Shown here: piece after piece, positions 54,942 through 62,616 of the stretch
How positions within the stretch are numbered: the first letter of the stretch is position 1
Layout of the letters: the number at the start of each line of letters is the position of its first letter
Source: Acinetobacter populi
GTDB lineage: Bacteria; Pseudomonadota; Gammaproteobacteria; Pseudomonadales; Moraxellaceae
Reading direction: 5' to 3'
Length of the DNA stretch: 64,000 nt
Assembly: GCF_002174125.1 (NCBI RefSeq)
Contig: NZ_NEXX01000005.1
Location: 1-64,000 of the forward strand
Translations under genes and position numbers: made by a program
Notes under the pieces: model-generated
Databases searched by the model: none
Told to the model about the DNA's origin: nothing
Seen by the model: the letters and a program-made list of their open reading frames with translations, nothing else

Positions 54942-56775
54942 GTGTGCCGCAGCAAGCGGCGTAAGAGATGAGGGTATGGCCCCTCGCTATCGGCTTGCAG
55001 GAGTAGGTAGCAAACCACCATAAGCGGCTTGGATCAAAAGTCCCGGTCGTGAGCGTTATGGAAAAGGCATCGTAGAGATGTCAGGTAAGAATTAGGAAGG
55101 CGAACAACAGTGAACTGCCGTTCAAGTGTCGAAAGTACTCAAATGACATCAAAACCGGGGATGGAAGTTACCCCGCGATTAGTTTGGCCGTTACCTGCTT
55201 ACGGGCCATTCGGTGTCCGGCGTAGAGGCAGCGCGATCCTAATTCAGGCTCTTACGTTGAACTGCGGGAACCTTCGGTGGCGATGTCAAGCGAAAGGCAC
55301 AAGCTCAAAAGGCAAGGCTGATAATAGCAATGCGTCACCAAGGGGCGGAGCAACTCGTAGTAGTGTTGAAGTTACTGTAATGGTAATGGAGCGAAGGGGT
55401 TGCATTATCCAGGTCTACGGATTTGTCAACTGTGCAAGCAGGAGGAGCAAAACTTTATGACCAAACCATTTAATATTCCTAAAGCGTTAATCTGGGAGGC
55501 ATTTAAAAAAGTCAAAGAGAATGGTGGCGCTCCAGGCGTTGATCATGAATCTATTGAGCAATTCGAAAAGCATTTAAAGAACAACCTATACAAACTATGG
55601 AATCGACTTTGTTCTGGCAGTTATTTTCCACCGCCAGTTAAGGCTGTTCCGATTCCAAAGAAGTCAGGTGGCGTGCGTATACTAGGTATTCCAACAGTTG
55701 CAGATCGAGTCGCGCAAACAGCAGTTAAGCTCTTATTAGAGCCGAAAATTGATCCATTATTTCATCCAAACTCATATGGATATCGTCCGGGGCGTTCTGC
55801 CCATGATGCAATTGCGATAGTGAGGAGACGAAGTTGGGATTATGACTGGGTTGTGGAATTTGATATCAAAGGTCTCTTTGATAACATCGACCATGATTTA
55901 CTAATGCGTGCACTCAAGAAACACTGTGAAATTCCATGGATTCTTTTATATGTGCAACGTTGGTTAAAAGCACCAATGCAACACATAAATGGCCATCTTT
56001 TAGAAAGGAATCGCGGCACACCACAAGGTGGTGTTGTGAGTCCTTTATTGGCGAATTTATTTATGCATTATGCTTTTGATATGTGGATTACGAAACATCT
56101 TCAAAGTGTACGGTTCTGCCGTTATGCAGATGATGGCGTAATTCATTGTCGGAGTTTATCTCAAGCCAAACTTGTTTTACAAAAGATCGATGCACGATTT
56201 CGTGAATGTGGTCTCGAATTGCATCCAGACAAGACAAAGATTGTTTATTGCCAAGATATTAATCGTCGTAAAGCATATCCCGATGTTCAATTTACTTTTC
56301 TCGGGTACACGTTTAGGCCCCGTAAGGCTGTGGACAAGTATAAAAGAGTTTATGTAAATTTCTCTCCTGCAGTCAGTTGTGATGCACTTAAAGCAATGCG
56401 ACAGACTATTCGGAAATGGCATCTACATCTGATGTGTAATCGCGAATTAAGTGATTTATCTGCAATATTCAATCCAATTCTTCAAGGTTGGCAGCAATAC
56501 TATGGTCGATTCCATGGTTCAGCAATGTCAGCGATCTGGCAACACATGAATGCTTATCTTATACGCTGGATGAGGCGTAAGTATAAAAACTTGGCCCGTC
56601 ATAAAAGACGGGCTAGATATGCCTTAGGGCGACTTGCGCGTGATTTTCCAAATGCCTTTGTGCACTGGAAAATGGGATGTTTACCATCGGTTGGATAATG
56701 GGAGCCGGATGAGCTGAGAGGTTCATGTCCGGTTCTGCGAGGGGCTAAGGGTGAAATTCCCTTGGTCTACTCACC
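54942..56775 (+). mobile_element. Group II intron with maturase/reverse transcriptase
   Basis: The 5' end GTGTGCC at 54942 fits the GUGYG rule. About 500 structured bases follow (domains I-III, no other gene), then the RT frame, then domain V (GAGCCGG at 56702 pairing with the CCGGTTC that ends near 56737) and a short domain VI ending CTACTCAC near 56774. The boundary at the 3' side is uncertain by one or two bases. The intron sits in an IS3 transposase gene at the conserved Asp-Ile/Phe-Thr-Tyr site. Confidence 0.9.
55457..56698 (+). CDS. ltrA: Group II intron reverse transcriptase/maturase, no endonuclease domain
   Basis: Intron-encoded protein of 413 residues. RT blocks: GAPGVDHESIE, SYFPPPVKAVPIPKKSGGVR, NSYGYRPGRSAHDAI, VVEFDIKGLFDNIDHDLL, GTPQGGVVSPLLANL and the catalytic FCRYADDGVIHC. 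TFLGYTFRPR and the following basic region to FNPILQGWQQYYGRFH form domain X/thumb (maturase). No HNH endonuclease follows LPSVG, so mobility would use replication forks rather than target cleavage. ATG 55457 has GGAGGAG upstream; a longer frame from 55400 lies in intron structure. Confidence 0.95.
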   Translation: MTKPFNIPKALIWEAFKKVKENGGAPGVDHESIEQFEKHLKNNLYKLWNRLCSGSYFPPPVKAVPIPKKSGGVRILGIPTVADRVAQTAVKLLLEPKIDPLFHPNSYGYRPGRSAHDAIAIVRRRSWDYDWVVEFDIKGLFDNIDHDLLMRALKKHCEIPWILLYVQRWLKAPMQHINGHLLERNRGTPQGGVVSPLLANLFMHYAFDMWITKHLQSVRFCRYADDGVIHCRSLSQAKLVLQKIDARFRECGLELHPDKTKIVYCQDINRRKAYPDVQFTFLGYTFRPRKAVDKYKRVYVNFSPAVSCDALKAMRQTIRKWHLHLMCNRELSDLSAIFNPILQGWQQYYGRFHGSAMSAIWQHMNAYLIRWMRRKYKNLARHKRRARYALGRLARDFPNAFVHWKMGCLPSVG

Positions 56776-57263
56776 CGTATATTCAAACCCATTCAGGCTG
56801 GATATATACCGCCTTTATTATTGATGTCTTTTCACGAGCAATTGTTGGATGGAAAGTATCTACACGGATGAATACTGACATGGTGCTCGCTGCACTTGAG
56901 CAAGCGTTACATGCTCGAGACATGCCAAAGAACGTGATTCACCATAGTGACAGGGGCGTACAGTATCTTTCCATTCGCTATACCAATCGTTTAGAAGCAG
57001 CAAATTTACGAGCATCAGTCGGTACGACCGGTGATTCATACGATAATGCTTTGGCTGAAACAGTGAATGGCTTATACAAAACCGAGGTGATTGAATATTT
57101 AAAAGCAGATTGGCAAGGTTTAGCGGATGTACAACTTGCGACACTAAACTGGGTAGATTGGTTCAATAAAGAGCGTGTACATAGTGCACTGGGTTATGTA
57201 TCACCTTTTGATTTTGAAGCAATGTACTATGATAAGATTAACCCGTTAGGTCAGGTAGCCTAA
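56776..57263 (+). pseudogene. IS3-family OrfB, 3' exon
   Basis: Transposase C-terminal part: YIQTHSGWIYTAFIIDVFSR, IHHSDRGVQYLS (second Asp) and DNALAETVNGLYK (Glu), ending NPLGQVA. A frame is open upstream into the intron from 56751, but those residues are intron sequence. It lacks its own N-terminal half and the first Asp, so it is inactive unless joined by splicing to the foreign 5' exon. Confidence 0.9.
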
Positions 57264-57301
57264 CTTAAATAAAAAGTCTCCGACAAACCCGGTACGGTTC
57301 A
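56776..57301 (+). mobile_element. 3' part of the IS3 element also found at 45366-46675
   Basis: Begins at CGTATATTCAAACC, the codons after the DDE site Asp-Phe-Thr, and runs through orfB to the terminal inverted repeat ending ACGGTTCA at 57301. It is almost identical in protein to the complete copy and lies in inverted orientation. Directly beyond the end begins a tnsD-like fragment. Confidence 0.9.
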
Positions 57302-57576
57302 ATCATATTCCTCCTATAAAAATAGAAGAAATGAGACAAAGATGGCAAGAAATCGTGCTAGCTAATGGTGTAAAGGCTGGTCGCAACATTAAATCAGGTT
57401 CTGCAACCTATATGTGGCTTTACAGAAATGATCGAAGTTGGCTGCTTATGTTTAATTCAAGACACGTATCACAATCCAAAGTCCGAAAAAACAAAGTAAA
57501 TTGGCGAATGCGTGATTTTTTGATAACCAAAGAATTATTCAAAGTTTTGTATCGTTCAAATGATGACTTAGCTTAA
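57302..57576 (+). pseudogene. tnsD-like internal fragment
   Basis: In frame from the IS end the sequence reads NHIPPIKIEEMRQRWQEIVL, then SGSATYMWLYRNDRSWLLMF and KVNWRMRDFLITKELFKVLY to a stop at 57577. The WLYRNDRSWL block followed by a Val-(Asn/Asp)-Trp-x-x-Arg-Asp motif is typical of the middle of TnsD. It is on the opposite strand from the C-terminal fragment at 53421, so either an inversion split one gene or two genes are represented. The following 57577-57996 stretch is very AT-rich and holds nothing that I can name. Confidence 0.55.
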
Positions 57577-57996
57577 CATCATTTTCAAAACTAAAACTGG
57601 GCATGGTTTTTCAAACCTACCTTCAGATATTTTTAATGCATCAATGAGCAATGGTGTCATCATTTTTTCTGCACAGATAAATTATTTTTAGCGTCACAAT
57701 AATAGAATAACAAAGTCCCAAAATTAACAAAATAAAATCAAATAGATTTTATATTTAATAAAAAAGTATTTGATTTATATAATTTATTTAATAACTTTAT
57801 TTTTATACTAAATCATAGAGCATGTCATTTCTCCATTTTTAAATTTATAAAATTAAAACATGTACATAAACATACAATGTGTACCAATAAAAGCACTTTG
57901 ATTTGATATAGTACTTTTATTGTGTTTTGTTATTAAATAAGAAGATGCCTAGCCTATAATATTAAATTATCATTTAACTTTTTATGGTTAATGGAA

Positions 57997-58944
57997 TTAA
58001 AATTTATAGTTTTGAACGCAATCAAACATTTCAACTTTTTCTTCTTTAGGTATATAGTTAGCCAGATCAGGAAATAAAACAGATACACTGATCAAACCTA
58101 TATTTAATATACTTGTGAAATGACGTATATGTTCGATTGATTCATCATTAAGTGGTTTAATAAATCTATAGTTTAGACGTTCAACTACATTTTTTCTCTC
58201 TGCTATATTGTATTCTTCATCAACATTTATGTAATCTATTATTTTAGATGGAAATGGATAAATAGTTTCATCGTCTAATGCGTATGTTAATAATCCATCT
58301 GCCATGCTTAAAACCATATTATGTCTATGGCAAAAGGGTCTATGTGGCAAAGATTCCCCATAACATGATACAATATTAGTTAGTGGTGTTTTTTTTATAG
58401 GAAACGTAAATTTTTCACATATTAAAAAAGTAACGATTTGATCGAATTCATCACTTTCAGGCTTATAATCATCAATGGATTCTTTGTTTCTTAGACTATA
58501 TACATATGCGGGAGAAAAAAGTACATCTCTTAAGCTTTTTATTTTAGCTAGCTTTAATAATGCTTCTTTTAACTCAGTTAGTGATAACTTAGACTTAATT
58601 TCTCCAACAGCTATGACAGATTCTATTGGAAAAAATCTATGATTTTTTTCATCTCTAATTAATGGCGTTACAGTTTTATCATATATTATAATATCGCATT
58701 GTGTACTCACCTTTCCATTAGCAGTCACTACAAACCCAGATCCAATTTCCATTCTGTCTGGTAATATATTTTTTAAGTAGTTTTTAACTATTTCCTCTCT
58801 ATTTATGCCAAACTCAGATGGATGCAATAAATTACCATCTTCATTAGTATAAACATCTCTTGAAGTATTTATAAATGCTTGTTTAAACTGTTCTATTTTT
58901 GCTTTGAACAATTTATTTATTTTATTTTCCGAGTTTGGAATCAT
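57997..58944 (-). CDS. DUF6602-like protein with PD-(D/E)XK nuclease-type motif
   Basis: Protein of 315 residues. HPSEFGINREEIVKNYLKNI, then GSGFVV, STQCDIIIYDKTVTPLI and FFPIESVIAVGEIKSKLS form the pattern of a restriction-endonuclease-like fold: Asp in CDIIIYD and Glu-x-Lys in VGEIKS. This layout is that of the DUF6602 group found in defence-rich regions. No partner gene lies beside it. Base composition is lower in GC than the flanks, consistent with cargo. It is the cargo gene closest to the right end of the Tn7-like element. Function as a nuclease or defence protein is inferred. Confidence 0.75.
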   Translation of the reverse strand: MIPNSENKINKLFKAKIEQFKQAFINTSRDVYTNEDGNLLHPSEFGINREEIVKNYLKNILPDRMEIGSGFVVTANGKVSTQCDIIIYDKTVTPLIRDEKNHRFFPIESVIAVGEIKSKLSLTELKEALLKLAKIKSLRDVLFSPAYVYSLRNKESIDDYKPESDEFDQIVTFLICEKFTFPIKKTPLTNIVSCYGESLPHRPFCHRHNMVLSMADGLLTYALDDETIYPFPSKIIDYINVDEEYNIAERKNVVERLNYRFIKPLNDESIEHIRHFTSILNIGLISVSVLFPDLANYIPKEEKVEMFDCVQNYKF

Positions 58945-59365
58945 AGAAGTTTACCTTTAGGATAGAAATTCAAGTTTAGGGTTGAGTAAAATATCTTTTA
59001 AATTTTGGTTGTCATATTTCAGTAAATTTTAGCAAATAGTAAAATATTTTATAATTTTAAATATAGCCAAAAGAAAGTTTAGGTAATAATTGATTTTATG
59101 TATTTTCTCTTTATAGTACCTATTATTATGGTTACATTCAGATATTTGTGGTTAGAATATATTAACTCAGCAGAATACCATTCGTATATATTTATTCTAC
59201 TCTACCTTTCCTTTAGGAAGAGCTAAACCAGTTGCTAAAGCAGCATATCCCCTGGACCTTGATCAACTATAGAACAGATCTGATGGAAGTAGTTTTTAAG
59301 AATAAATGAGGACTTAATTGATTTTTGAAACATTTTCTTCAGTAATTGAATACATTAAGTATAAA

Positions 59366-59463
59366 AATGACAACTTATGTGTCGTTAACTGCTGACATTC
59401 TATGTCATTAAAAGCTTTAAGCTATTGATTATTAGATTGCAGTAATGTCAACTTATGTGTCGC
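59366..59463 (-). repeat. Right-end TnsB-site-like repeats
   Basis: On the minus strand ACGACACATAAGTTGTCATT (59366-59385) and GCGACACATAAGTTGACATT (59444-59463) each differ from the left-end site at two of 20 positions. The outer copy shares further bases with the left end (CGTCA before GCGACA). The remaining 58945-59650 gap shows only an unassignable scrap at about 59.2 kb. Confidence 0.65.
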
Positions 59464-59650
59464 ATGACGATATCATTGGTACATTAATAAACAATTAGCT
59501 TTAGTTACATTGGTGTTTTTATAAAAAATTCTGAAAGTAAACAATTGATTTATAACTTTTATTATTATTCTATTTTGTGGTCCATCTGTTTGATACCTCA
59601 CCTACAGCTAAGGTAATTATGCTTGAAGCTTTGCTTATTACTCACTTTAA

Positions 59651-60913
59651 TTATTTTAAGCGAGATATATTTTGATTAATTCTTGATTGGATATAAGCGA
59701 GTGTGCCACTGGTGATTTGGCCAGCATAATTATCTTTCGCTATTGCTGAAAAATGGCTTCCCACTTCACATACTTTTTCAACGATCATTTTTATTTCTTG
59801 AATATTGAGTTCAGTTTCATGCTTACCCAATAACAGAAGATTTTGGTATTTGATATCTAAAGCCTGCCCCATAACATCCATCTGATGATACCCGCCTGGC
59901 CCCTCACAGAAAGTAATATCATAGGCTGGGGCTAATTTCCAACTCCCATCTTTACTCATCAGATATGAAAAGTTCTTTGGATGGTCATCTCTATTATTAA
60001 AAATGATATTAAACACAGTACGTTCAAATGCGATTGCTTTTTCACGAATATCATTGGTACATAGATGAGTTGCCCGTAAGAAATTAGCATAGTCCAACGT
60101 ACCTGGAGACTGATAGTCAGCACCAGTAAATGCGGCTAAACTTTGCATAGGGATACGAATATTATTTTGTCTATCAAAACGTTTACTGGCAAATGCAGAT
60201 TGTCCATTAGGTAAATCAAAATATGCGATCTCAGGTGCATTAATCCCACATTGATTTAAACATTCAGCATAGGCAGCTTCAACTGCACAAACTTCTGGGT
60301 GCTCTTGTTTTGCAGGAAACTTAACTAGCCATGCTTCTGAACGAGATGAGGCAACTGTGGAAAAAGACGACGTGATAGGATCTTTATAAATCAGCGCTTT
60401 TGGTCTTGCACCTTGTGGTGATCCTCCCATTAATATCAATTGCTGCAAGAATTGTCCACCTTCACCATGAAGTATTTCCTGAACCTCTTGAGCAAGTTGA
60501 TCTATGGAAATATCGTCGTGTAAAGCTATTAAATCAGAAGCAATGGGTTCAAATGACATTGCTCCCATTGCGTTATTCCCAATATATGTTAAACGTTCTA
60601 ATGGTCCAATTCGTGCTGGATTCAATCCTCGTTGTTTGAATAATCGATCCATCAGTAGCATCCCCCAGCCGTCTGGTAATGCATCATATACTGGTGCTGG
60701 CAAACCCATCTGATGTGCTGGGAAGTCTTTCCGAAGCTTTGCTCCGTTTAAGGGTAATGTATAACTTGATAGTTCTAATTTCCTTTTTTTCGCCTCTTCA
60801 CTATACTCAAAAACAATCAAAGGTCGGCCTGTAATTGCTGTTGATGAGACCAATGTCCCCCAATGCCAATATTCACCCCAGCCATTATAGTAAACTGCAA
60901 TTTTATTAAGCAT
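59651..60913 (-). CDS. hipA: HipA-family serine/threonine kinase toxin
   Basis: Toxin of a type II toxin-antitoxin pair, 420 residues. The N-terminal HipA domain has NGWGEYWHWGTLV and LPDGWGMLLMDRLF; the kinase core has AWLVKFPAKQEH (ATP-binding Lys), FNNRDDHPKNFSYLM (catalytic Asp and Asn) and LAPAYDITFCEG (metal Asp). HipA proteins phosphorylate aminoacyl-tRNA synthetases and arrest growth. ATG 60913 with AAAGGAAA upstream is chosen; it overlaps the hipB stop (GATGCTTAA). The Ser-containing autophosphorylation loop GGSPQGARPK is present. Confidence 0.93.
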   Translation of the reverse strand: MLNKIAVYYNGWGEYWHWGTLVSSTAITGRPLIVFEYSEEAKKRKLELSSYTLPLNGAKLRKDFPAHQMGLPAPVYDALPDGWGMLLMDRLFKQRGLNPARIGPLERLTYIGNNAMGAMSFEPIASDLIALHDDISIDQLAQEVQEILHGEGGQFLQQLILMGGSPQGARPKALIYKDPITSSFSTVASSRSEAWLVKFPAKQEHPEVCAVEAAYAECLNQCGINAPEIAYFDLPNGQSAFASKRFDRQNNIRIPMQSLAAFTGADYQSPGTLDYANFLRATHLCTNDIREKAIAFERTVFNIIFNNRDDHPKNFSYLMSKDGSWKLAPAYDITFCEGPGGYHQMDVMGQALDIKYQNLLLLGKHETELNIQEIKMIVEKVCEVGSHFSAIAKDNYAGQITSGTLAYIQSRINQNISRLK

Positions 60914-61220
60914 CGTTTGATTTCCTTTTAATACGCTGACGACTAGAATTTTTTTCGTAGTGAATAATGTCATCTATGCTTTCTAGTTTCGGTTGAAACA
61001 ATTGTTCTAATTCTTTAAGCCGTCCAAGTACCATGGCAACCTTCACCAAATTTTCAAAAGATACATTTTTGCCTGCTTCCAGATTTGAAACCGTATTTAC
61101 ACCAACACCAGCACGTTGGGCGACTTCAGCCTGCGTCATTTGCTGATTTAGGCGTTCTTTCCTCAAACGGTCGCAAAGTAACTTTACGACTTCATTTGAA
61201 CTTTTAAAAAATAAATCCAT
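60906..61220 (-). CDS. hipB: HipB-family HTH antitoxin
   Basis: Antitoxin and autorepressor of 104 residues. The Xre helix-turn-helix MTQAEVAQRAGVGVNTVSNL with EAGKNVSFENLVKVAMVLG lies at residues about 24-65; the tail is basic (RQRIKRKSND). It overlaps hipA by eight bases and precedes it, the standard order. It would neutralise the kinase and bind the operator upstream. Confidence 0.92.
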   Translation of the reverse strand: MDLFFKSSNEVVKLLCDRLRKERLNQQMTQAEVAQRAGVGVNTVSNLEAGKNVSFENLVKVAMVLGRLKELEQLFQPKLESIDDIIHYEKNSSRQRIKRKSNDA

Positions 61221-61261
61221 AATATTGGGTCTTATGTGAATTTTTTATAATTAAAACACAA

Positions 61262-61292
61262 TATAATGTATTTATAAAGATATTGCATTATA
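61262..61292. promoter_or_regulatory. Candidate HipB operator
   Basis: TATAATG (61262-61268) and CATTATA (61286-61292) are perfect inverted 7-bp half-sites 17 bases apart, 41 bases upstream of hipB. Autoregulatory Hip operators are palindromes in this position; the sequence is also AT-rich enough to be part of the promoter. Confidence 0.45.
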
Positions 61293-61410
61293 GAAATTTT
61301 GAAGTCTGAGAACTTAAATATTATTACAAGAAGTAGTTTTAGCAAATTAGGTTATAAATTCAAAAGTATATTTTCATTTCGTCATCGAGGTACTCTCTAA
61401 AGAAAAGTAT

Positions 61411-61435
61411 TTTCCAATAAACCTAGTACAGTTCA
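61411..61435. repeat. Degenerate IS3 terminal repeat
   Basis: This 25-base stretch matches the right inverted repeat of the IS3 element (46651-46675) at 19 of 25 positions, including ACCTAGTACAGTTCA against ACCCGGTACGGTTCA. No transposase remnant is next to it. The rest of the 61221-61816 gap contains no gene that I can support. Confidence 0.4.
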
Positions 61436-61728
61436 GTCCCGATTTTATTTTCTTCCCATAAAATTGCATTGGAACGATGAGGAATAAATGTTCTCCAAAA
61501 GCAATTAACTATTTTTCAAATAGCTGACGGGTACAGCTTCTCTCATCAATCATTGACGAAATAAAATATACGTCACATATACAACTAGGGATATAATCTT
61601 GATTTTTCTAGAAATCAAACATGAAATTAAATACAACGGCGGTTGGTATCTATTTAAGATGAGCAATGAATAGACAATATGTTTACAATTTCAGCAATGA
61701 AGATATTGCTTTGGCTGCAATAAAACTT

Positions 61729-61757
61729 TAAGATTATTAGACTAATCAATAATCTTA
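61729..61757 (-). terminator. Terminator of the cat operon
   Basis: TAAGATTATT (61729-61738) and AATAATCTTA (61748-61757) form a perfect 10-bp stem 60 bases after the catD stop; on the minus strand AAAGTTTTATT follows. AT-only stem, so efficiency is uncertain. Confidence 0.5.
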
Positions 61758-61816
61758 TCACTTTAACTTAATCATTAGACTATCATAAACAAATTATCCA
61801 GCCTCATTAAATTTCA

Positions 61817-62596
61817 CTATAATTGGAACAAATTTTGAACAAACCGATTAAACTGCTCAGGCTGCTCGATATTGGAGATATGTGATGCGGCAATTTCTAA
61901 CAAAGTTGCATCTGCAATCTGCTGCTGCATATATTCACCATCGAGAACTGTGGTTACAGGATCCTGTGTTCCTACCACAATCATTACTGGGATACCAATG
62001 TCCTTCAGCTGTGCCCTAAGATCTGCCTTGGCCAAAGCCTCACAACAATTGGCATAACCTGCGGCGCTGCCAGCTTCCAAGTCATTGGCTAAACGCTGTA
62101 CCACGCCTGCATTGCTCTGAATAAAAGACTCAGTAAACCAGCGTAATGCCGCGGTGGAGGCAATCGGATGCAACCCCTGTTCACGCACCAGTGCGGCACG
62201 ATCTTGCCATGCCTGTTGCTGCCCGATCTTTGCAGCGGTATTACAGACCATCACACGGTAAAAACGTTCTGGGTGTTGGATGGCAAGCCACTGACCTGTC
62301 AATCCACCCATCGAAATGCCACAGAAAAAAGCTTTTTCTATCTTTAAATGATCCAGTAGATCGATTACATCCTGTCCCAAATCTGCAAGCGTATAGGGAG
62401 GATTTGGTGTCGAAGATGCACCATGACCACGTGTATCATAACAAATGATAAAATAATCCTGTTGTAACACGTCATATTGCGACTGCCACATTCGGTAATT
62501 GGTGCCAAGCGAATTGGAGAAAATCAGCGCAGGCTTGGCAGGATCGCCAAAAGTTTCATAATTCAATGCAACATTTTTTAATTGTGCAATTGGCAT
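61817..62596 (-). CDS. catD: 3-oxoadipate enol-lactonase
   Basis: Alpha/beta hydrolase of 259 residues that opens beta-ketoadipate enol-lactone to beta-ketoadipate. FCGISMGGLTGQWLA contains the nucleophile Ser, YDTRGHGASSTP the oxyanion-region motif, VVGTQDPVT the acid Asp, and AASHISNIEQP the catalytic His. It follows the thiolase gene by 20 bases with no lactonising enzyme gene between, the order of the Acinetobacter cat operon (I-J-F-D) and not of pca (I-J-F-B-D). The isozyme name catD rests on that order alone. Confidence 0.92.
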   Translation of the reverse strand: MPIAQLKNVALNYETFGDPAKPALIFSNSLGTNYRMWQSQYDVLQQDYFIICYDTRGHGASSTPNPPYTLADLGQDVIDLLDHLKIEKAFFCGISMGGLTGQWLAIQHPERFYRVMVCNTAAKIGQQQAWQDRAALVREQGLHPIASTAALRWFTESFIQSNAGVVQRLANDLEAGSAAGYANCCEALAKADLRAQLKDIGIPVMIVVGTQDPVTTVLDGEYMQQQIADATLLEIAASHISNIEQPEQFNRFVQNLFQL

Positions 62597-62616
62597 GGTC
62601 TTGTATCCTTTAAATA

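Larger units (their letters stand above)
45160..59463. mobile_element. Degenerate Tn7-like transposon
   Basis: The boundaries are set by inward-facing copies of one motif: GCGACATATAAGTTGTCATT at 45160-45179 and, on the opposite strand, GCGACACATAAGTTGACATT at 59444-59463 plus ACGACACATAAGTTGTCATT at 59366-59385. Inside are tnsE and two tnsD/TniQ-like fragments. As in Tn7, tnsE points away from the end where tnsABC would stand and toward the cargo, here tatABC, a Tat lipoprotein and a C protein. tnsABC are gone, their place taken by IS3 pieces and a group II intron, so it cannot move by itself. The exact termini and target duplication are not determined. Confidence 0.6.

Noticed and set aside
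55110..55460. A 116-codon frame in the intron upstream of the reverse transcriptase
   Set aside because: It lies in the structured domains I-III of the group II intron and has no protein-like motifs.
59130..59300. A possible transposase scrap upstream of the right-end repeats
   Set aside because: Translation on both strands gives only broken fragments without a recognisable block.
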